Below, piece by piece: positions 25,680 through 36,007 of a stretch of DNA of 64,000 nt. Positions within the stretch are counted from its first letter, which is position 1, and every line of letters starts with the position of its first letter. A model generated the notes under the pieces. That model saw only the letters and a program-made list of their open reading frames with translations. It was not told the DNA's origin and did no database searches. Source of the DNA: Cupriavidus sp. MP-37 (GTDB lineage: Bacteria > Pseudomonadota > Gammaproteobacteria > Burkholderiales > Burkholderiaceae); the NCBI RefSeq assembly GCF_020618415.1, contig NZ_CP085344.1, forward strand, positions 1,449,001 through 1,513,000, given 5' to 3'. A program made the position numbers and the translations under genes.

Positions 25680-27170
25680 ATGACCCTGATCCCGTTCCTG
25701 ACGCTGGCCGCGGCGCTGCTCGCGGTCGTGCTGCTGGTGATCGTGTTGCTGCGCCAGCAGGCCGGGTCATCCGGGGCCGGCATGGCGCGGCAGCTCGACG
25801 AGATGCGGCAGGACCACGCGCGCGGCATGGAGCGGCTCGAGCGCGAGGTGCGCACCGAGGTGGCCGAGGCCGCGCGCGGCAGCCGCGGCGAGTCGGCGCA
25901 GCAGATGCTGCGCTTCCAGCAGGCGCTGTCGTCGCAGCTGACCGGCATCGCCACGCTGCAGAACAACCAGATCGACACCTTCGCGCAGCAGCTTGCCAAG
26001 CTGACCGAGAGCAACACCCAGCAACTCGAGCAGGTGCGCCAGCAGCTGCTGCTGCAGGCCCAGCAGGCGCGCGACGAGCAGGCCGGCACGCTGCGCCGCT
26101 TCGGCGACGGGCTGCAGCAGCAGCTGGCGCAACTGTCCGAGGCCAACGAGCGCCGCCTGGCCGAGGTCCGCGCCACGCTTGAGAAGAAGCTGCAGGACAT
26201 CGAAGCCAACAACGCCGCCAAGCTGGAGGAAATGCGCCGCACCGTCGACGAGAAGCTGCACGCCACGCTGGAGCAGCGCCTGGGCGAATCGTTCCGGCTG
26301 GTGTCGGACCGCCTCGAGCAGGTGCATCGCGGCCTGGGCGAGATGCAGGTGCTGGCGCAGGGCGTGGGCGACCTGAAGAAGGTGCTGACCAACGTCAAGT
26401 CGCGCGGCACCTGGGGCGAAGTCCAGCTGGAAATGCTGCTGGAGCAGATGCTGACGCCGGAGCAGTACGGCAAGAACGTCGAGACCGTGCGCAACTCGGG
26501 CGCGCGCGTGGAGTTTGCCATCCGCCTGCCCGGCAAGGCGGCCGGCGCCGACAACGCGCCGGTGTGGCTGCCGGTCGACGCCAAGTTTCCCAAGGAGCAG
26601 TACGAGCGCCTGGTGGACGCGCAGGAGCGGGGCGATCCGGACGGCGTGCTGGCATTCGGCCGCGAACTCGAACTGGCGCTGCGGCGCGAGGCCCAGACCA
26701 TTGCCGAAAAATACCTGGCGCCGCCGCAGACCACCGACTTTGCCATCCTGTTCCTGCCCACCGAAGGGCTTTACGCCGAGGTGCTGCGCCGTCCCGGCCT
26801 GACCGACCAGCTGCAGCGGGACTACCGCGTGACCGTGGCCGGGCCGACCACGCTGACGGCGCTGCTGAACAGCCTGCAGATGGGCTTTCGCACGCTGGCG
26901 CTGGAAAAGCGCTCAAGCGAAGTGTGGGAAGTGCTGGGCGCGGTCAAGACCGAATTCGGCAAGTTCGGCGACGTGCTGGCCAAGACCCGCGATACGCTCG
27001 AGCGTGCCGCGCGCAATATCGAACAGGCGGAAGTACGCACGCGGCAGATGGCGCGCAAGCTGCGCACGGTGGAGGCCCTGCCCGGCGAGGCCGCGCAGCA
27101 GTTGCTGGGCCTTGGTCTGGACACGCCGGTGGAAGGCGCGCCGGAAAGCGCGGAAAACAGCCAGGGTTGA
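25680..27170 (+). CDS. rmuC: DNA recombination protein RmuC
   Basis: A 496-residue protein with one N-terminal membrane helix (about 3-24), a long Gln/Glu/Leu-rich coiled coil (about 30-230) and the RmuC nuclease-like domain (about 235-455; RGTWGEVQLEMLLEQML, LPVDAKFPKEQYERL, FLPTEGLYAEVLR). RmuC limits inversions at short repeats in E. coli; the biochemical activity is still inferred from the fold. It ends the plus-strand run that began at pncB and faces the next gene convergently. Confidence 0.94.
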   Translation: MTLIPFLTLAAALLAVVLLVIVLLRQQAGSSGAGMARQLDEMRQDHARGMERLEREVRTEVAEAARGSRGESAQQMLRFQQALSSQLTGIATLQNNQIDTFAQQLAKLTESNTQQLEQVRQQLLLQAQQARDEQAGTLRRFGDGLQQQLAQLSEANERRLAEVRATLEKKLQDIEANNAAKLEEMRRTVDEKLHATLEQRLGESFRLVSDRLEQVHRGLGEMQVLAQGVGDLKKVLTNVKSRGTWGEVQLEMLLEQMLTPEQYGKNVETVRNSGARVEFAIRLPGKAAGADNAPVWLPVDAKFPKEQYERLVDAQERGDPDGVLAFGRELELALRREAQTIAEKYLAPPQTTDFAILFLPTEGLYAEVLRRPGLTDQLQRDYRVTVAGPTTLTALLNSLQMGFRTLALEKRSSEVWEVLGAVKTEFGKFGDVLAKTRDTLERAARNIEQAEVRTRQMARKLRTVEALPGEAAQQLLGLGLDTPVEGAPESAENSQG

Positions 27171-27249
27171 CCGTGCCGCGCGGCAGGTATGCGGGGGAAG
27201 AGGGAAGGGCGGCCAGGCTGGCGCCAGGCCGGGACTGGCGTGGTGCCGT

Positions 27250-27531
27250 TCAGCGGTCGTCTTCGGGAGACAGTTCGCGCACGTGCACTTCGATGCCGCC
27301 GAAGCGCGCGGCGACCCAGTTGTAGGCCTTGCAGGCCAGCCACAGCAGACCGAAACCGATCAGCGCATTGAGGATGATCGCGCTGAAGACGGTGATCGCC
27401 GGCAGGTCACCATAGCGGACGAAGGTCACGAACAGGCCCAGCGACACGATCGGCAGGGAGAAGCACAGGTAGACCAGCACCAGCGCGCGGGCGGTCTTGA
27501 CGGGGTGGAGGTACGCAATCTCCTGATTCAT
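27250..27531 (-). CDS. Small membrane protein of unknown function
   Basis: A 93-residue protein with two hydrophobic helices (about 14-37 and 44-68) followed by a short charged C-terminus ending SPEDDR. No family is recognised. The ATG at 27531 is chosen because upstream codons are a low-quality extension. It lies 193 bases downstream of moeA on the same strand; that gap holds only a weak 5-bp hairpin near 27680. Confidence 0.65.
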   Translation of the reverse strand: MNQEIAYLHPVKTARALVLVYLCFSLPIVSLGLFVTFVRYGDLPAITVFSAIILNALIGFGLLWLACKAYNWVAARFGGIEVHVRELSPEDDR

Positions 27532-27724
27532 GACGGGGGATACTCGAATGTTTCTGAATCGTGCGCCAAGTGTAGCGATTGGCCGATGCCAAGCATAGCC
27601 CGGCGGCCGCGGGGCAGCCGAAAGCCCCGCGACAACGGCGCGCCGACGGCAAATGTGCAGCACAAAAACGACACATTGCTACGCTCGTGTAGCGAATGGT
27701 TGCGCGCGACCCGCCGTAACGGCG

Positions 27725-29023
27725 CTAAACCAGCCCGTCGAACAGCATCACCTCGACCGCGTCGCCGGCCTTGACCGAATCCTGCTCGTGGCCGAGCACG
27801 ATAAAGCAGTTGGCCTCGCTCATCGAGCGCAGCACGCCCGAGCCCTGCTGACCGGTGATGCGCACTTCCCACTCGCCGTCGCCGGCGCGCGCCAGGATGC
27901 CGCGCTGGTACTCGGTGCGCCCCGGCTTCTTGCGGATCGCCTGCGCGCTGCGCACGCGCAGCAGCGGCAGCGGCGGCACCGTCGCGCCCATCAGCCGGTG
28001 CAGCGCGGCGCGCACGAAATGGTAGAAGGTGACCATCACCGCCACCGGGTTGCCGGGCAGGCCGAACAGCAGCGCCGAGTGCGCGCCCGCACCGTCGGCC
28101 TGGATACGCCCGAAGGCCATCGGCCGACCCGGTCGCATGGCGATCTTCCAGAACGTGACATCGCCCAGGCGCGCCATGATCTGCTTGGTGTAGTCAGCCT
28201 CGCCGACCGAGACCCCGCCCGAGGTGATGACCGCGTCGGCGCTTTCGCACGCGGTGCGGAAAGCGGCTTCGAGCGCTTCGGGGTGGTCGCGCACCACGCC
28301 CATGTCGAGCAGGTCGACGTTCATCCGGCGCAGCATGCCGTGCAGCGTGTAGCGGTTGGAGTCGTAGACGCAGCCGGGGTCGAGCGGCTCGCCGATCGAG
28401 CGCAGTTCGTCGCCGGTGGAAAAGAACGCCACGCGCAGGCGCCTGCGCACCCGTACCTCGGCCACGCCCAGCGACGCCAGCAGGCCCAGGTCGGCCGGCT
28501 GCAGGATGCGCCCGGCCTGCAGCGCGGCCTGGCCGCGGGCCAGGTCCTCGCCGCGCAGGCGCCGGTTGTCGCCGATACGGACGCAGTCCGCGGCAAAGCG
28601 GATGCGCGCGCCGCCGGCGACGGTTTCGACAAATTCCTGCGGCACCACCGTATCGCAGCCGGCCGGCATCACCGCGCCGGTCATGATGCGCACCGCCTGC
28701 ACGGCGGTGGGGGCCAGCGCGCCGGCACCCCCCGCCAGCGCGCTGCCGATCACCTCGAGCTCGACCGTGGCGGTCTGCGCCGCGGCCAGCGCCGCGCCCT
28801 GGAAGGCATAGCCGTCCATCGCCGAGTTGTCATGGGCCGGCACGTCGATGGTCGAGACAATGTCCTCGGCCAGCACGCGGTCGAGCGCGCTGCGGATCGG
28901 CAACTGCTCGATGCCGCGCACCGGCTCGACCACCTCGCCGATGATGCGGTTGGCGTGGTCCACCGGCAGCGCCGTGGGATCGTAGTCGGACAGGCAGGAA
29001 ATGACGGATTGCAGGGATGGCAT
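27725..29023 (-). CDS. moeA: Molybdopterin molybdenumtransferase
   Basis: A 432-residue MoeA, which inserts molybdate into adenylylated molybdopterin. Motifs are the N-terminal DNSAMDGYAF, MTGAVMPAGCDTVVPQE, STGDELRSIGEPL, TSGGVSVGEADY and LFGLPGNPVAVMVTFYHFV. It is the last of the moaA-mobA-moeA set, 36 bases after mobA. Confidence 0.96.
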   Translation of the reverse strand: MPSLQSVISCLSDYDPTALPVDHANRIIGEVVEPVRGIEQLPIRSALDRVLAEDIVSTIDVPAHDNSAMDGYAFQGAALAAAQTATVELEVIGSALAGGAGALAPTAVQAVRIMTGAVMPAGCDTVVPQEFVETVAGGARIRFAADCVRIGDNRRLRGEDLARGQAALQAGRILQPADLGLLASLGVAEVRVRRRLRVAFFSTGDELRSIGEPLDPGCVYDSNRYTLHGMLRRMNVDLLDMGVVRDHPEALEAAFRTACESADAVITSGGVSVGEADYTKQIMARLGDVTFWKIAMRPGRPMAFGRIQADGAGAHSALLFGLPGNPVAVMVTFYHFVRAALHRLMGATVPPLPLLRVRSAQAIRKKPGRTEYQRGILARAGDGEWEVRITGQQGSGVLRSMSEANCFIVLGHEQDSVKAGDAVEVMLFDGLV

Positions 29024-29059
29024 GGCGGCTCGGCGGCGGGCGATGGCTGGGGCAGGGAT

Positions 29060-29659
29060 TCAGCGCGCTTCGTGCGCGCGCAGTTCGTCCAGGGTGTTGA
29101 TATTGGCAAAGGCCGCGGCGTCGTCGAACAGCACCTCGGCCAACTTGTGCGCGGCGGCCCAGGTCTCGATCTTGCGGCCGCCGCCGGAAAGATAAGCCAC
29201 CAGGCTGTCGAGCGCACTGACCGGCATCAGGCAGAACACCGGCTGGGTCTGGCGGCGGCCGTCCTGGTCCAGCGTGACCGGAATCGCCAGCTCGGCGCCT
29301 TCGGCCTCGATCGCCTGCGCCAGGCGCGCCACCAGGTCGGTCGGCAGGAACGGCGAATCGCACGGCGCCGTCACCATCCAGGGCGTCGCGCATTGCTCCA
29401 GGCCGGCCAGCATGCCGGCGAGCGGACCGGCGAAGTCGGGCACGCTGTCGGTGTAGACCGGCACGCCGAAGGACTCATAGGCGGCCAGGTTGCGGTTGGC
29501 GTTGATCATCAGCCCGCCCACCTGGGGCGTCAGCCGCATCATCGTGTGCATGGCCATCGGCGTGCCGTGCAGCGGCTGCAGCCCCTTGTCGGTGCCGCCC
29601 ATGCGGCTGCCCCTGCCGCCTGCGAGGATCAGGCCGGTGATGTCGTCGCGTGCAATCAT
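29060..29659 (-). CDS. mobA: Molybdenum cofactor guanylyltransferase
   Basis: A 199-residue nucleotidyltransferase that joins GMP to Mo-molybdopterin, giving the bis-MGD cofactor of the DMSO-reductase family. The GTP-binding start LILAGGRGSRMGGTDKGLQPL and the metal-site region VTAPCDSPFLPTDL are clear. It lies 19 bases after moaA and 36 before moeA, an operon for molybdenum cofactor. Confidence 0.95.
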   Translation of the reverse strand: MIARDDITGLILAGGRGSRMGGTDKGLQPLHGTPMAMHTMMRLTPQVGGLMINANRNLAAYESFGVPVYTDSVPDFAGPLAGMLAGLEQCATPWMVTAPCDSPFLPTDLVARLAQAIEAEGAELAIPVTLDQDGRRQTQPVFCLMPVSALDSLVAYLSGGGRKIETWAAAHKLAEVLFDDAAAFANINTLDELRAHEAR

Positions 29660-29678
29660 GGATGGTTGTGCGGCGGCT

Positions 29679-30803
29679 TCAGCCGCCGATATAGGACATC
29701 TCGATCTTGCGCTCGGCGCGCTTGGCGCGCACTGCCGGGTCGCTGCGCTGCTCGGAATAGTTGTCGGTGCGGCCCTGCCAGACCTGCGCGATCGCGTTGG
29801 AGATTTCCAGGTCGCTGTAGCCGCCGCGCAGCAACGCGCGCAGGTCGAAACCCTCGGTGGCGAACAGGCACAGGTAGAGCCGGCCTTCGGTGGACAGCCG
29901 GATGCGGCTGCAGTCGCCGCAGAAGGCGTGGGTGACGCTGGAGATCACACCGATCTCGCCGGCGCCGTCGCGGTAGCGCCAGCGTTCGGCGGTTTCGCCC
30001 GTATAGTTGGCCTGCACCGGTTCGAGCGGGAATTCGGCATCGATGCGCTTCACCACTTCGGCCGACGGCAGCACTTCGTCCATCTGCCAGTGGTTGCTGG
30101 CGCCGACGTCCATGAACTCGATGAAGCGCAGGATGATGCCGCTGTGGCGGAAGTGGCGCGCCATCGGCACGATTTCCTGGTCGTTGGTGCCACGCTTGAC
30201 GACCATGTTGACCTTGATCGGCGCCAGGCCCACGGCCTGCGCGGCCTCGATGCCGCGCAGCACGTCGGCGACGGCGAAGTCGACGTCATTCATGCGGCGG
30301 AAGGTGGCATCGTCGATCGCGTCGAGGCTGACGCTGACCCGCGTCAGGCCGGCGTCGCGCAGCGCGCGCGCCTTGCGCGCCAGCAGCGAGGCGTTGGTGG
30401 TGAGGGTCAGGTCCAGCGGCTTGCCCGACACGGTTTCGATCTTCGCCAGCATCTCGACCAGATGCTCGATGTTCTTGCGCAACAGCGGCTCGCCGCCGGT
30501 CAGGCGGATCTTCTCGACGCCGTGGGCAACGAACAGGCGCGCGGTGCGCTCGATTTCCTCGAAGCTCAACAGCTCGGAATGCGGCAGGAAGGTGTAGTCC
30601 TTGTCGAACACTTCCTTCGGCATGCAGTAGACGCAGCGGAAGTTGCAGCGGTCCGTCACCGAGATGCGCAGGTCATGCAGCGGCCGGCCGCGCCGGTCGG
30701 ACACCAGGCCGGTCGGCGCAATCAGGGTGCCGGGAATGCTGGGCGTCATCGAACGGTAGCGATGGTCGCGCAGGTCGAAAATCGGGATGACGGATTCGGT
30801 CAT
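29679..30803 (-). CDS. moaA: GTP 3',8-cyclase MoaA
   Basis: A 374-residue radical SAM enzyme, first step of molybdenum-cofactor synthesis from GTP. The N-terminal cluster motif [10 protein letters not shown] binds the SAM 4Fe-4S cluster, a C-terminal cluster region includes [10 protein letters not shown], and the chain ends in GG as MoaA does. The ATG at 30803 (MTESVIPIF) is chosen over an upstream frame extension. It heads the moaA-mobA-moeA operon. Confidence 0.96.
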   Translation of the reverse strand: MTESVIPIFDLRDHRYRSMTPSIPGTLIAPTGLVSDRRGRPLHDLRISVTDRCNFRCVYCMPKEVFDKDYTFLPHSELLSFEEIERTARLFVAHGVEKIRLTGGEPLLRKNIEHLVEMLAKIETVSGKPLDLTLTTNASLLARKARALRDAGLTRVSVSLDAIDDATFRRMNDVDFAVADVLRGIEAAQAVGLAPIKVNMVVKRGTNDQEIVPMARHFRHSGIILRFIEFMDVGASNHWQMDEVLPSAEVVKRIDAEFPLEPVQANYTGETAERWRYRDGAGEIGVISSVTHAFCGDCSRIRLSTEGRLYLCLFATEGFDLRALLRGGYSDLEISNAIAQVWQGRTDNYSEQRSDPAVRAKRAERKIEMSYIGG

Positions 30804-30971
30804 GGCCTGTGGGTGGGCACGGCGTCCGGGGAGCGGCCGGCGGCAAGGCAAAAAAGGCGATGCGACGGGGACGCTCGGGGCCCGGACGCATTCTGCTGCC
30901 ATTCTAGCCGAGGCGGGGGCGGGGCATCCGCTTCCCCCGGTGATGACGGGGATTCGCCGGGTCCTGCCAAT

Positions 30972-30998
30972 AAAAAAGGGACGGCCAGGCCGTCCCTT
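30972..30998 (-). terminator. Terminator of rne
   Basis: A 10-bp stem (30976-30985 with 30989-30998) with a three-base loop ends in a T run on the minus strand. It lies 31 bases after the rne stop and separates rne from moaA. Confidence 0.88.
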
Positions 30999-31028
30999 CT
31001 TGCTTGCGCTGCAGCGCAGCGGCGCCGC

Positions 31029-34000
31029 TTACTGCTGCGATGCCATCTGCACTTCGCGGCTGCCGGTTTCCACCAGGATCATCGGACCCTGGGGCAGCGG
31101 CGGCAGCGGCTTGCGCTCGCGCGGCACGCGCGGGGCCGGCACGATGCGGGCGGCGGCTTCCTGGGCCGAGCGCAGCTTGTCGCTGTCGGTATGGACCCAT
31201 TGCAGGCCGGCGGTGGCCAGCATCGGCTCGAGGTTTTCGAGCGCAACCGGCGTTGCGGCAGCGACCGGCGCCGGTGCAGGCGCTGGTGCAGGCGCCGGTG
31301 CCGGTGCCGGTGCCTGGGCGACAGGCTCGATCACCGCAGCGGTTTCCGCGACCGGCGCCGGCACGGGTGCCGGGGCCGGTGCAGCGGCCGGCACGACCGG
31401 TGCAGCGGTCTCGACCGCCGCGCTGACGGCAGGCTCGGCGACGGCTTCGGCAGCAACGGCCTCGGTCACCGCCGCAGCCACCGGAGCGGCGGTTCCGGCG
31501 GTTTCGGCAGCTTGCTCCGCCACCGGCTGGGCCGCCGGGATGGCTTCCGCCACCGGAGCCGGCGTCACGTCTGCCGGCACCGCGATGCGGATGGCTTCAA
31601 CCGGTTCGGCTGCGGCTTGCGCGGCCACGGCCGCTTGCGGCGCGGGCTCGGCCGGCACGCCGGCTTCGGCGCTGGCCGGGGCGAAGCCTTCGGCGGCTGC
31701 GCCTTCGCCTTCACCCGCCACGCCTTGCGCCGACTCGTCGCGTTCACGGCGATAGCGGTTGCGGCCACGGCGGTTGCGGCGGCGGCGTTCCTCGCCCTCG
31801 GCGGTCTCCGCGGTCTCGGCAGCTTCGGCGCCGTCCGGCAGTTCGACGCGGGCCTGGGTGTCTTCGGTCACCGCCTGGGGCAGCACGCCCAGGGCCTGCG
31901 CGGCAGCGATGGCTTCCGGCTGCGGCGCTTCACCGGCTTCGGCTTCGCGCAGTTCGCTGCGCTCGCGCTGGCGTTCGCGCTGGCGCTCGCGGCGTTCCTG
32001 GTTGCGGTCGCGGCGGCCTTCCTGGCGTGCCTCGGCGCGTTCGCCCTGGGCGCGCTCGGCCGGAACGGCCTCGGCCTGGCGCGCCACGGCCGGCGTGGCC
32101 TGGCCTTCACCCGGCTGGCGCGGCTGGCGGCCCTGGCGTTCGCCGCGGCCTTCGCGCTGCTCGCCACGCTCGCCGGCCTGGCGTTCGCCACGCTCGGCGC
32201 GCTCGCCACGTTCACCGCGCTGGCCGCGGCCCTGGCGCTCGCCACGTTCGCCGCGCTCGGTGCGTTCGCCACGCTCGCCGCGCTCGCCGCGCTCGCCGCG
32301 TTCAGCGCGCTCGCCACGCTGGCCGCGGCCTTCGCCACGCGGACCGCGCTCACGGCGGCCCTCGGCGCCGCGGGTTTCCGCGGCGGCAGCCGGCTTGGCC
32401 GGCTCGACCACCGGCGGGGTCGCCGGGCGGGCACCGAACAGGCCCTTCAGCCAGGCGATAAAGCCGCCGGCTTCCACCGGCTTGGTGGCCGGCACGGGCG
32501 GTGCCACCGGAGCGGCTTCCGGGCGCGGGGCGCGCTCGGGGCGCGGCACCGAGACCGGGGCGGGCTGCTCGGGCGTGATGCCCTTGACCGCGGCTTCCTG
32601 GCGCGGCTTGGCTTCTTCCTTGCGGCGGCTGCTGTAGCTGGTGTCGGCTTCCAGTTCCTTGGCGGCAGCCTCGGCCATCTTGTAGCTGGCGGTGCTGTCT
32701 TCCAGGCGCGGGTCGTCGTGGCGCAGGCGCTCCAGCTTGTAGTGCGGCGTTTCCAGGTGCTTGTTGGGAATCAGCAGCACGTTGACCTTGAAGCGCAGTT
32801 CGATCAAGTTGATTTCCTGGCGCTTCTCGTTCAGCAGGAAGGCGGCAACCTCCACCGGCACCTGGCAGTGGATGGCGGCGGTGTTTTCCTTCATCGCCTC
32901 TTCCTGGATGATGCGCAGCACCTGCAGGGCGGACGATTCGGTATCGCGGATATGGCCGGTGCCGTTGCAGCGCGGGCAGGTGATGTGCGAGCCCTCCGAC
33001 AGCGACGGGCGCAGGCGCTGGCGCGACAGCTCCATCAGGCCGAAGCGGCTGATCTTGCCCATCTGCACGCGCGCGCGGTCGTGGCGCAGCGCGTCCTTCA
33101 GGCGCGTTTCCACGTCCTTTTGCGCCTTGCCCGACTCCATGTCGATGAAGTCGATCACGATCAGGCCGCCCAGGTCGCGCAGGCGCAGCTGGCGCGCGAT
33201 CTCGTCGGCGGCCTCGAGGTTGGTGCGCAGCGCGGTTTCCTCGATGTCGGCGCCCTTGGTGGCGCGCGCCGAGTTCACGTCGACCGAGACCAGCGCCTCG
33301 GTGTGGTCGATCACGATGGCGCCGCCCGACGGCAGCATCACCATGCGCGAGTAGGCGGATTCGATCTGGTGTTCGATCTGGAAGCGCGAGAACAGCGGTA
33401 CGTCGTCGCGGTACTTCTTCACGCGGTTCATGTTGTCAGGCATCACCACGCTCATGAAGGCGCGGGCCTGTTCGTAGATCTCGTCGGTGTCGATCAGGAT
33501 CTCGCCGATGTCCGGCTGGAAGTAGTCGCGGATGGCGCGGATCACCAGGCTGGATTCCAGGTAGATCAGCAGCGGCGCCTTGTTGTCGCCGGCGGCGCCG
33601 TCGATGGCCTTCCACAGTTGCAGCAGGTAGTTCAGGTCCCACTGCAGTTCCTCGGCCGAGCGGCCGATGCCGGCGGTGCGGGCGATGATGCTCATGCCTT
33701 CCGGCACGGTCAGCTGCGCCATGGTCTCGCGCAGTTCCTGGCGGTCTTCGCCTTCGATGCGGCGCGACACGCCGCCGCCGCGCGGGTTGTTCGGCATCAG
33801 CACCAGGTAGCGGCCGGCCAGCGAGATGAAGGTGGTCAGGGCCGCGCCCTTGTTGCCACGCTCTTCCTTCTCGACCTGGACGATCAGCTCCTGGCCTTCA
33901 TGCAGGGCATCCTGGATGCGTGCGTTGCGCACGTCGATGCCTTCCTTGAAGAAGGCGCGGGCGACTTCCTTGAACGGCAGGAAGCCGTGGCGCTCTTCGC

Positions 34001-34181
34001 CGTAGTTGACGAAGCAGGCTTCCAGCGAAGGTTCGATGCGGGTGATGACACCCTTGTAGATATTGCCCTTGCGCTGTTCGCGCCCGGCAGTCTCGATGTC
34101 GATATCGATCAGTTTCTGACCATCGACGATGGCGACGCGCAATTCCTCCTGTTGCGTCGCGTTGAACAGCATGCGTTTCAT
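31029..34181 (-). CDS. rne: Ribonuclease E
   Basis: A 1050-residue endoribonuclease, central to mRNA decay and rRNA/tRNA processing and the scaffold of the degradosome. The catalytic half covers about 1-510: S1 domain ([22 protein letters not shown]), 5'-sensor and DNase-like regions, catalytic Asp residues in [13 protein letters not shown] and [10 protein letters not shown], and the Zn-link CPRCNGTG. The C-terminal half (about 515-1050) is low-complexity: Pro/Ala-rich, then Arg/Gly/Glu repeats at about 600-690, then Ala/Pro/Val/Glu-rich. It ends with a short conserved-looking basic tail. The ATG is at 34181 behind a GAGG site. Confidence 0.97.
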   Translation of the reverse strand: MKRMLFNATQQEELRVAIVDGQKLIDIDIETAGREQRKGNIYKGVITRIEPSLEACFVNYGEERHGFLPFKEVARAFFKEGIDVRNARIQDALHEGQELIVQVEKEERGNKGAALTTFISLAGRYLVLMPNNPRGGGVSRRIEGEDRQELRETMAQLTVPEGMSIIARTAGIGRSAEELQWDLNYLLQLWKAIDGAAGDNKAPLLIYLESSLVIRAIRDYFQPDIGEILIDTDEIYEQARAFMSVVMPDNMNRVKKYRDDVPLFSRFQIEHQIESAYSRMVMLPSGGAIVIDHTEALVSVDVNSARATKGADIEETALRTNLEAADEIARQLRLRDLGGLIVIDFIDMESGKAQKDVETRLKDALRHDRARVQMGKISRFGLMELSRQRLRPSLSEGSHITCPRCNGTGHIRDTESSALQVLRIIQEEAMKENTAAIHCQVPVEVAAFLLNEKRQEINLIELRFKVNVLLIPNKHLETPHYKLERLRHDDPRLEDSTASYKMAEAAAKELEADTSYSSRRKEEAKPRQEAAVKGITPEQPAPVSVPRPERAPRPEAAPVAPPVPATKPVEAGGFIAWLKGLFGARPATPPVVEPAKPAAAAETRGAEGRRERGPRGEGRGQRGERAERGERGERGERGERTERGERGERQGRGQRGERGERAERGERQAGERGEQREGRGERQGRQPRQPGEGQATPAVARQAEAVPAERAQGERAEARQEGRRDRNQERRERQRERQRERSELREAEAGEAPQPEAIAAAQALGVLPQAVTEDTQARVELPDGAEAAETAETAEGEERRRRNRRGRNRYRRERDESAQGVAGEGEGAAAEGFAPASAEAGVPAEPAPQAAVAAQAAAEPVEAIRIAVPADVTPAPVAEAIPAAQPVAEQAAETAGTAAPVAAAVTEAVAAEAVAEPAVSAAVETAAPVVPAAAPAPAPVPAPVAETAAVIEPVAQAPAPAPAPAPAPAPAPVAAATPVALENLEPMLATAGLQWVHTDSDKLRSAQEAAARIVPAPRVPRERKPLPPLPQGPMILVETGSREVQMASQQ
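32120..32350 (-). repeat. Arg-Gly-Glu repeat tract inside rne
   Basis: Within the RNase E scaffold domain the codons for GERGERG-like units recur about fifteen times, interspersed with AERGER, GQRGER and QGRGER. It is a protein-level, RNA-binding-type low-complexity tract, not a mobile repeat; such a tract can vary in copy number between strains. Confidence 0.8.
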
Positions 34182-34969
34182 CGCAATACCTCACTCCAGT
34201 GTCGCGGGTGGCACCGTCTTGGCGGTGTCCGCGGCGATCCATGGAGCACGCGAGGGAGCGAGCGAGGCGCGAGAATTGCCGGAAAGCGCCGCTGCGCAAG
34301 ACATGCGAGCGGCTGGGCGCGGGTGAAAGAGAGCGATGACGTCGGGGTAACGACCGCAGGGCAGGAGAGCACACCGGAGGCTGCTCTTGCGCAGACATCC
34401 GGCGCATTCCCGTGCCGGAGGCGATGCTGGACGCCGGCGCAACCAGCGCCGGCGGCATCGCGGCCGGCCGCGGAAGGCCTAGACGCGTCAAAGAGCAAAT
34501 TTTTCGGACACGGCATGGTTGCCGTTGCTGCCTGACTTCTCCTGGCGGGCGCACCTACTACTTCTTGGAGTTCTGCGACCGGGCGCCGGTAACTTCCAGT
34601 CAGGCGGCAGGTCAACCTGCCGGCCGGCACCGTTTCCCGGTGCGGGCGGGACTTCTCTCACCGAAGCGGATGCCGGCTGCGGCATCCGCCTTTGAATTCT
34701 GTTTTACCTGAACACTCAGTTCCCACGTCACCGCCTGCCGTGCCGAAGCCACCTTTGGGCGACTTCCTGCATGCCGGCGGTACCGTGCGTGCTGCTTTTG
34801 CTGCCATTTATCCGTCTGGCGCTTGCGGATCACGCAAAGTTGCGGGAGACGGACCGGGTTGGCGGCAACCCCAAGTGTAGAATGCGAAAAATCGAATAAA
34901 ACTCGAAGATCCATCGCTTACACAGGTCTTGCGCTGCCGGCCACGAGCCGGAACAGCGAGGAAATTATA
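34182..34969. other. Long divergent region between rne and rluC with hairpins
   Basis: Nearly 800 bases without a gene. Read as the rne leader it would be very long. Three inverted repeats lie close together: 34606-34612 with 34615-34621, 34627-34632 with 34638-34643, and a perfect 10-bp stem with four-base loop 34666-34675 with 34680-34689, the last followed on the plus strand by T-rich sequence. RNase E is autoregulated through its 5' leader in enterobacteria, so a structured leader is plausible. On the plus strand TAGAAT (34878) is a possible -10 for rluC. No named RNA family was recognised. Confidence 0.5.
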
Positions 34970-34975
34970 TTGAAA

Positions 34976-35977
34976 ATGAATGAGTTACGCCATCAAATTG
35001 AAAAGGCTGCCGAAGCTGCGCCGGCCAGCCCACAGGTGGCGTATGTCACGATTGACGAAGGCTCCGAGGGCCAGCGCATCGACAACTTCCTGTTGAAGGT
35101 GGCCAAGGGGGTGCCCAAGAGCCACATTTACCGGGTGCTCCGCTCGGGCGAGGTGCGCGTCAACAAGGGCCGGATCGATGCCACCTATCGTCTTCAGTCG
35201 GGCGATGTAGTCCGCATTCCCCCAATGCGCGTGGCGAGCCCGGCCCAGGCCGGCGCGGCTCCGGTGCCCGCCGGCGAATTTCCGGTGTTGTTCGAGGATG
35301 CCCACCTGCTGGTCATCAACAAGCCGGCCGGCGTTGCCGTGCACGGCGGCTCGGGGGTCGCGTTCGGGGTGATCGAGCAGCTGCGCCGGTCGCGGCCGCA
35401 GGCCAAGTTCCTCGAGCTGGTGCACCGGCTGGACCGCGAGACTTCCGGCATCCTGGTGCTGGCGAAAAAGCGCTCGGCGCTGGTTCACCTGCACGAGCAG
35501 ATTCGCGCCAATACCATGGACAAGCGTTATTTCGCCTGCGTCGCCGGGGAGTTCGCGAACGCGCGCCAGCACGTGAAGCTGCCGCTATATAAGTACAGCA
35601 CGCCGGACGGCGAGCGCCGGGTGCGGGTCCAGGCCGACGGGCTGGCCTCGCATACCGTGTTCAACCGGGTCGAGGCCTTCCCGGGGTTCACGCTGCTTGA
35701 GGCCGAGCTGAAGACCGGGCGCACGCACCAGATCCGCGTGCACCTGGCGCATTCGGGTTTTCCAATCGTCGGCGACGAAAAATACGGCGATTTCACGCTG
35801 AACAAGTCGCTGGCGCGTTCCGGCGCCAGGCCCGGCATCAAGCGCATGTTCCTGCACGCGCACCGGCTGGTGTTTATCCATCCGGCCACCGGCGAGCCGC
35901 TGTCGGTGGAGGCGCCCCTGCCCGACGAATGCGTCGGATTCCTGCAACAATTGCGTGAGCTGCACGCCCCGGAGTAG
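34976..35977 (+). CDS. rluC: 23S rRNA pseudouridine synthase RluC
   Basis: A 333-residue pseudouridine synthase predicted to modify 23S rRNA positions 955, 2504 and 2580. An N-terminal S4 RNA-binding domain (about 22-85; RIDNFLLKVAKGVPKSHIYRVLRSGEVRVN) precedes the RluA-type catalytic domain with ELVHRLDRETSGILVL and its catalytic Asp, then GRTHQIRVHLAH. The ATG at 34976 sits 13 bases after GAGGA, while an in-frame TTG at 34970 is better spaced, so the protein may have two more residues. A HAD gene follows after 30 bases. The pairing of rne and rluC as divergent genes is a common order. Confidence 0.94.
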   Translation: MNELRHQIEKAAEAAPASPQVAYVTIDEGSEGQRIDNFLLKVAKGVPKSHIYRVLRSGEVRVNKGRIDATYRLQSGDVVRIPPMRVASPAQAGAAPVPAGEFPVLFEDAHLLVINKPAGVAVHGGSGVAFGVIEQLRRSRPQAKFLELVHRLDRETSGILVLAKKRSALVHLHEQIRANTMDKRYFACVAGEFANARQHVKLPLYKYSTPDGERRVRVQADGLASHTVFNRVEAFPGFTLLEAELKTGRTHQIRVHLAHSGFPIVGDEKYGDFTLNKSLARSGARPGIKRMFLHAHRLVFIHPATGEPLSVEAPLPDECVGFLQQLRELHAPE

Positions 35978-36007
35978 GGCGCTGCCTCAAACGCCACAAG
36001 GATTTCC

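Noticed and set aside
27660..27710. Hairpin after moeA as terminator
   Set aside because: The GCTAC/GTAGC stem is only 5 bp and lacks a T run, so it is not a convincing terminator.
31270..31700. Short regular repeats that could look like a CRISPR or satellite
   Set aside because: They are codons for Pro/Ala-rich stretches of RNase E (units such as APAPA), without unique spacers or conserved repeat length.
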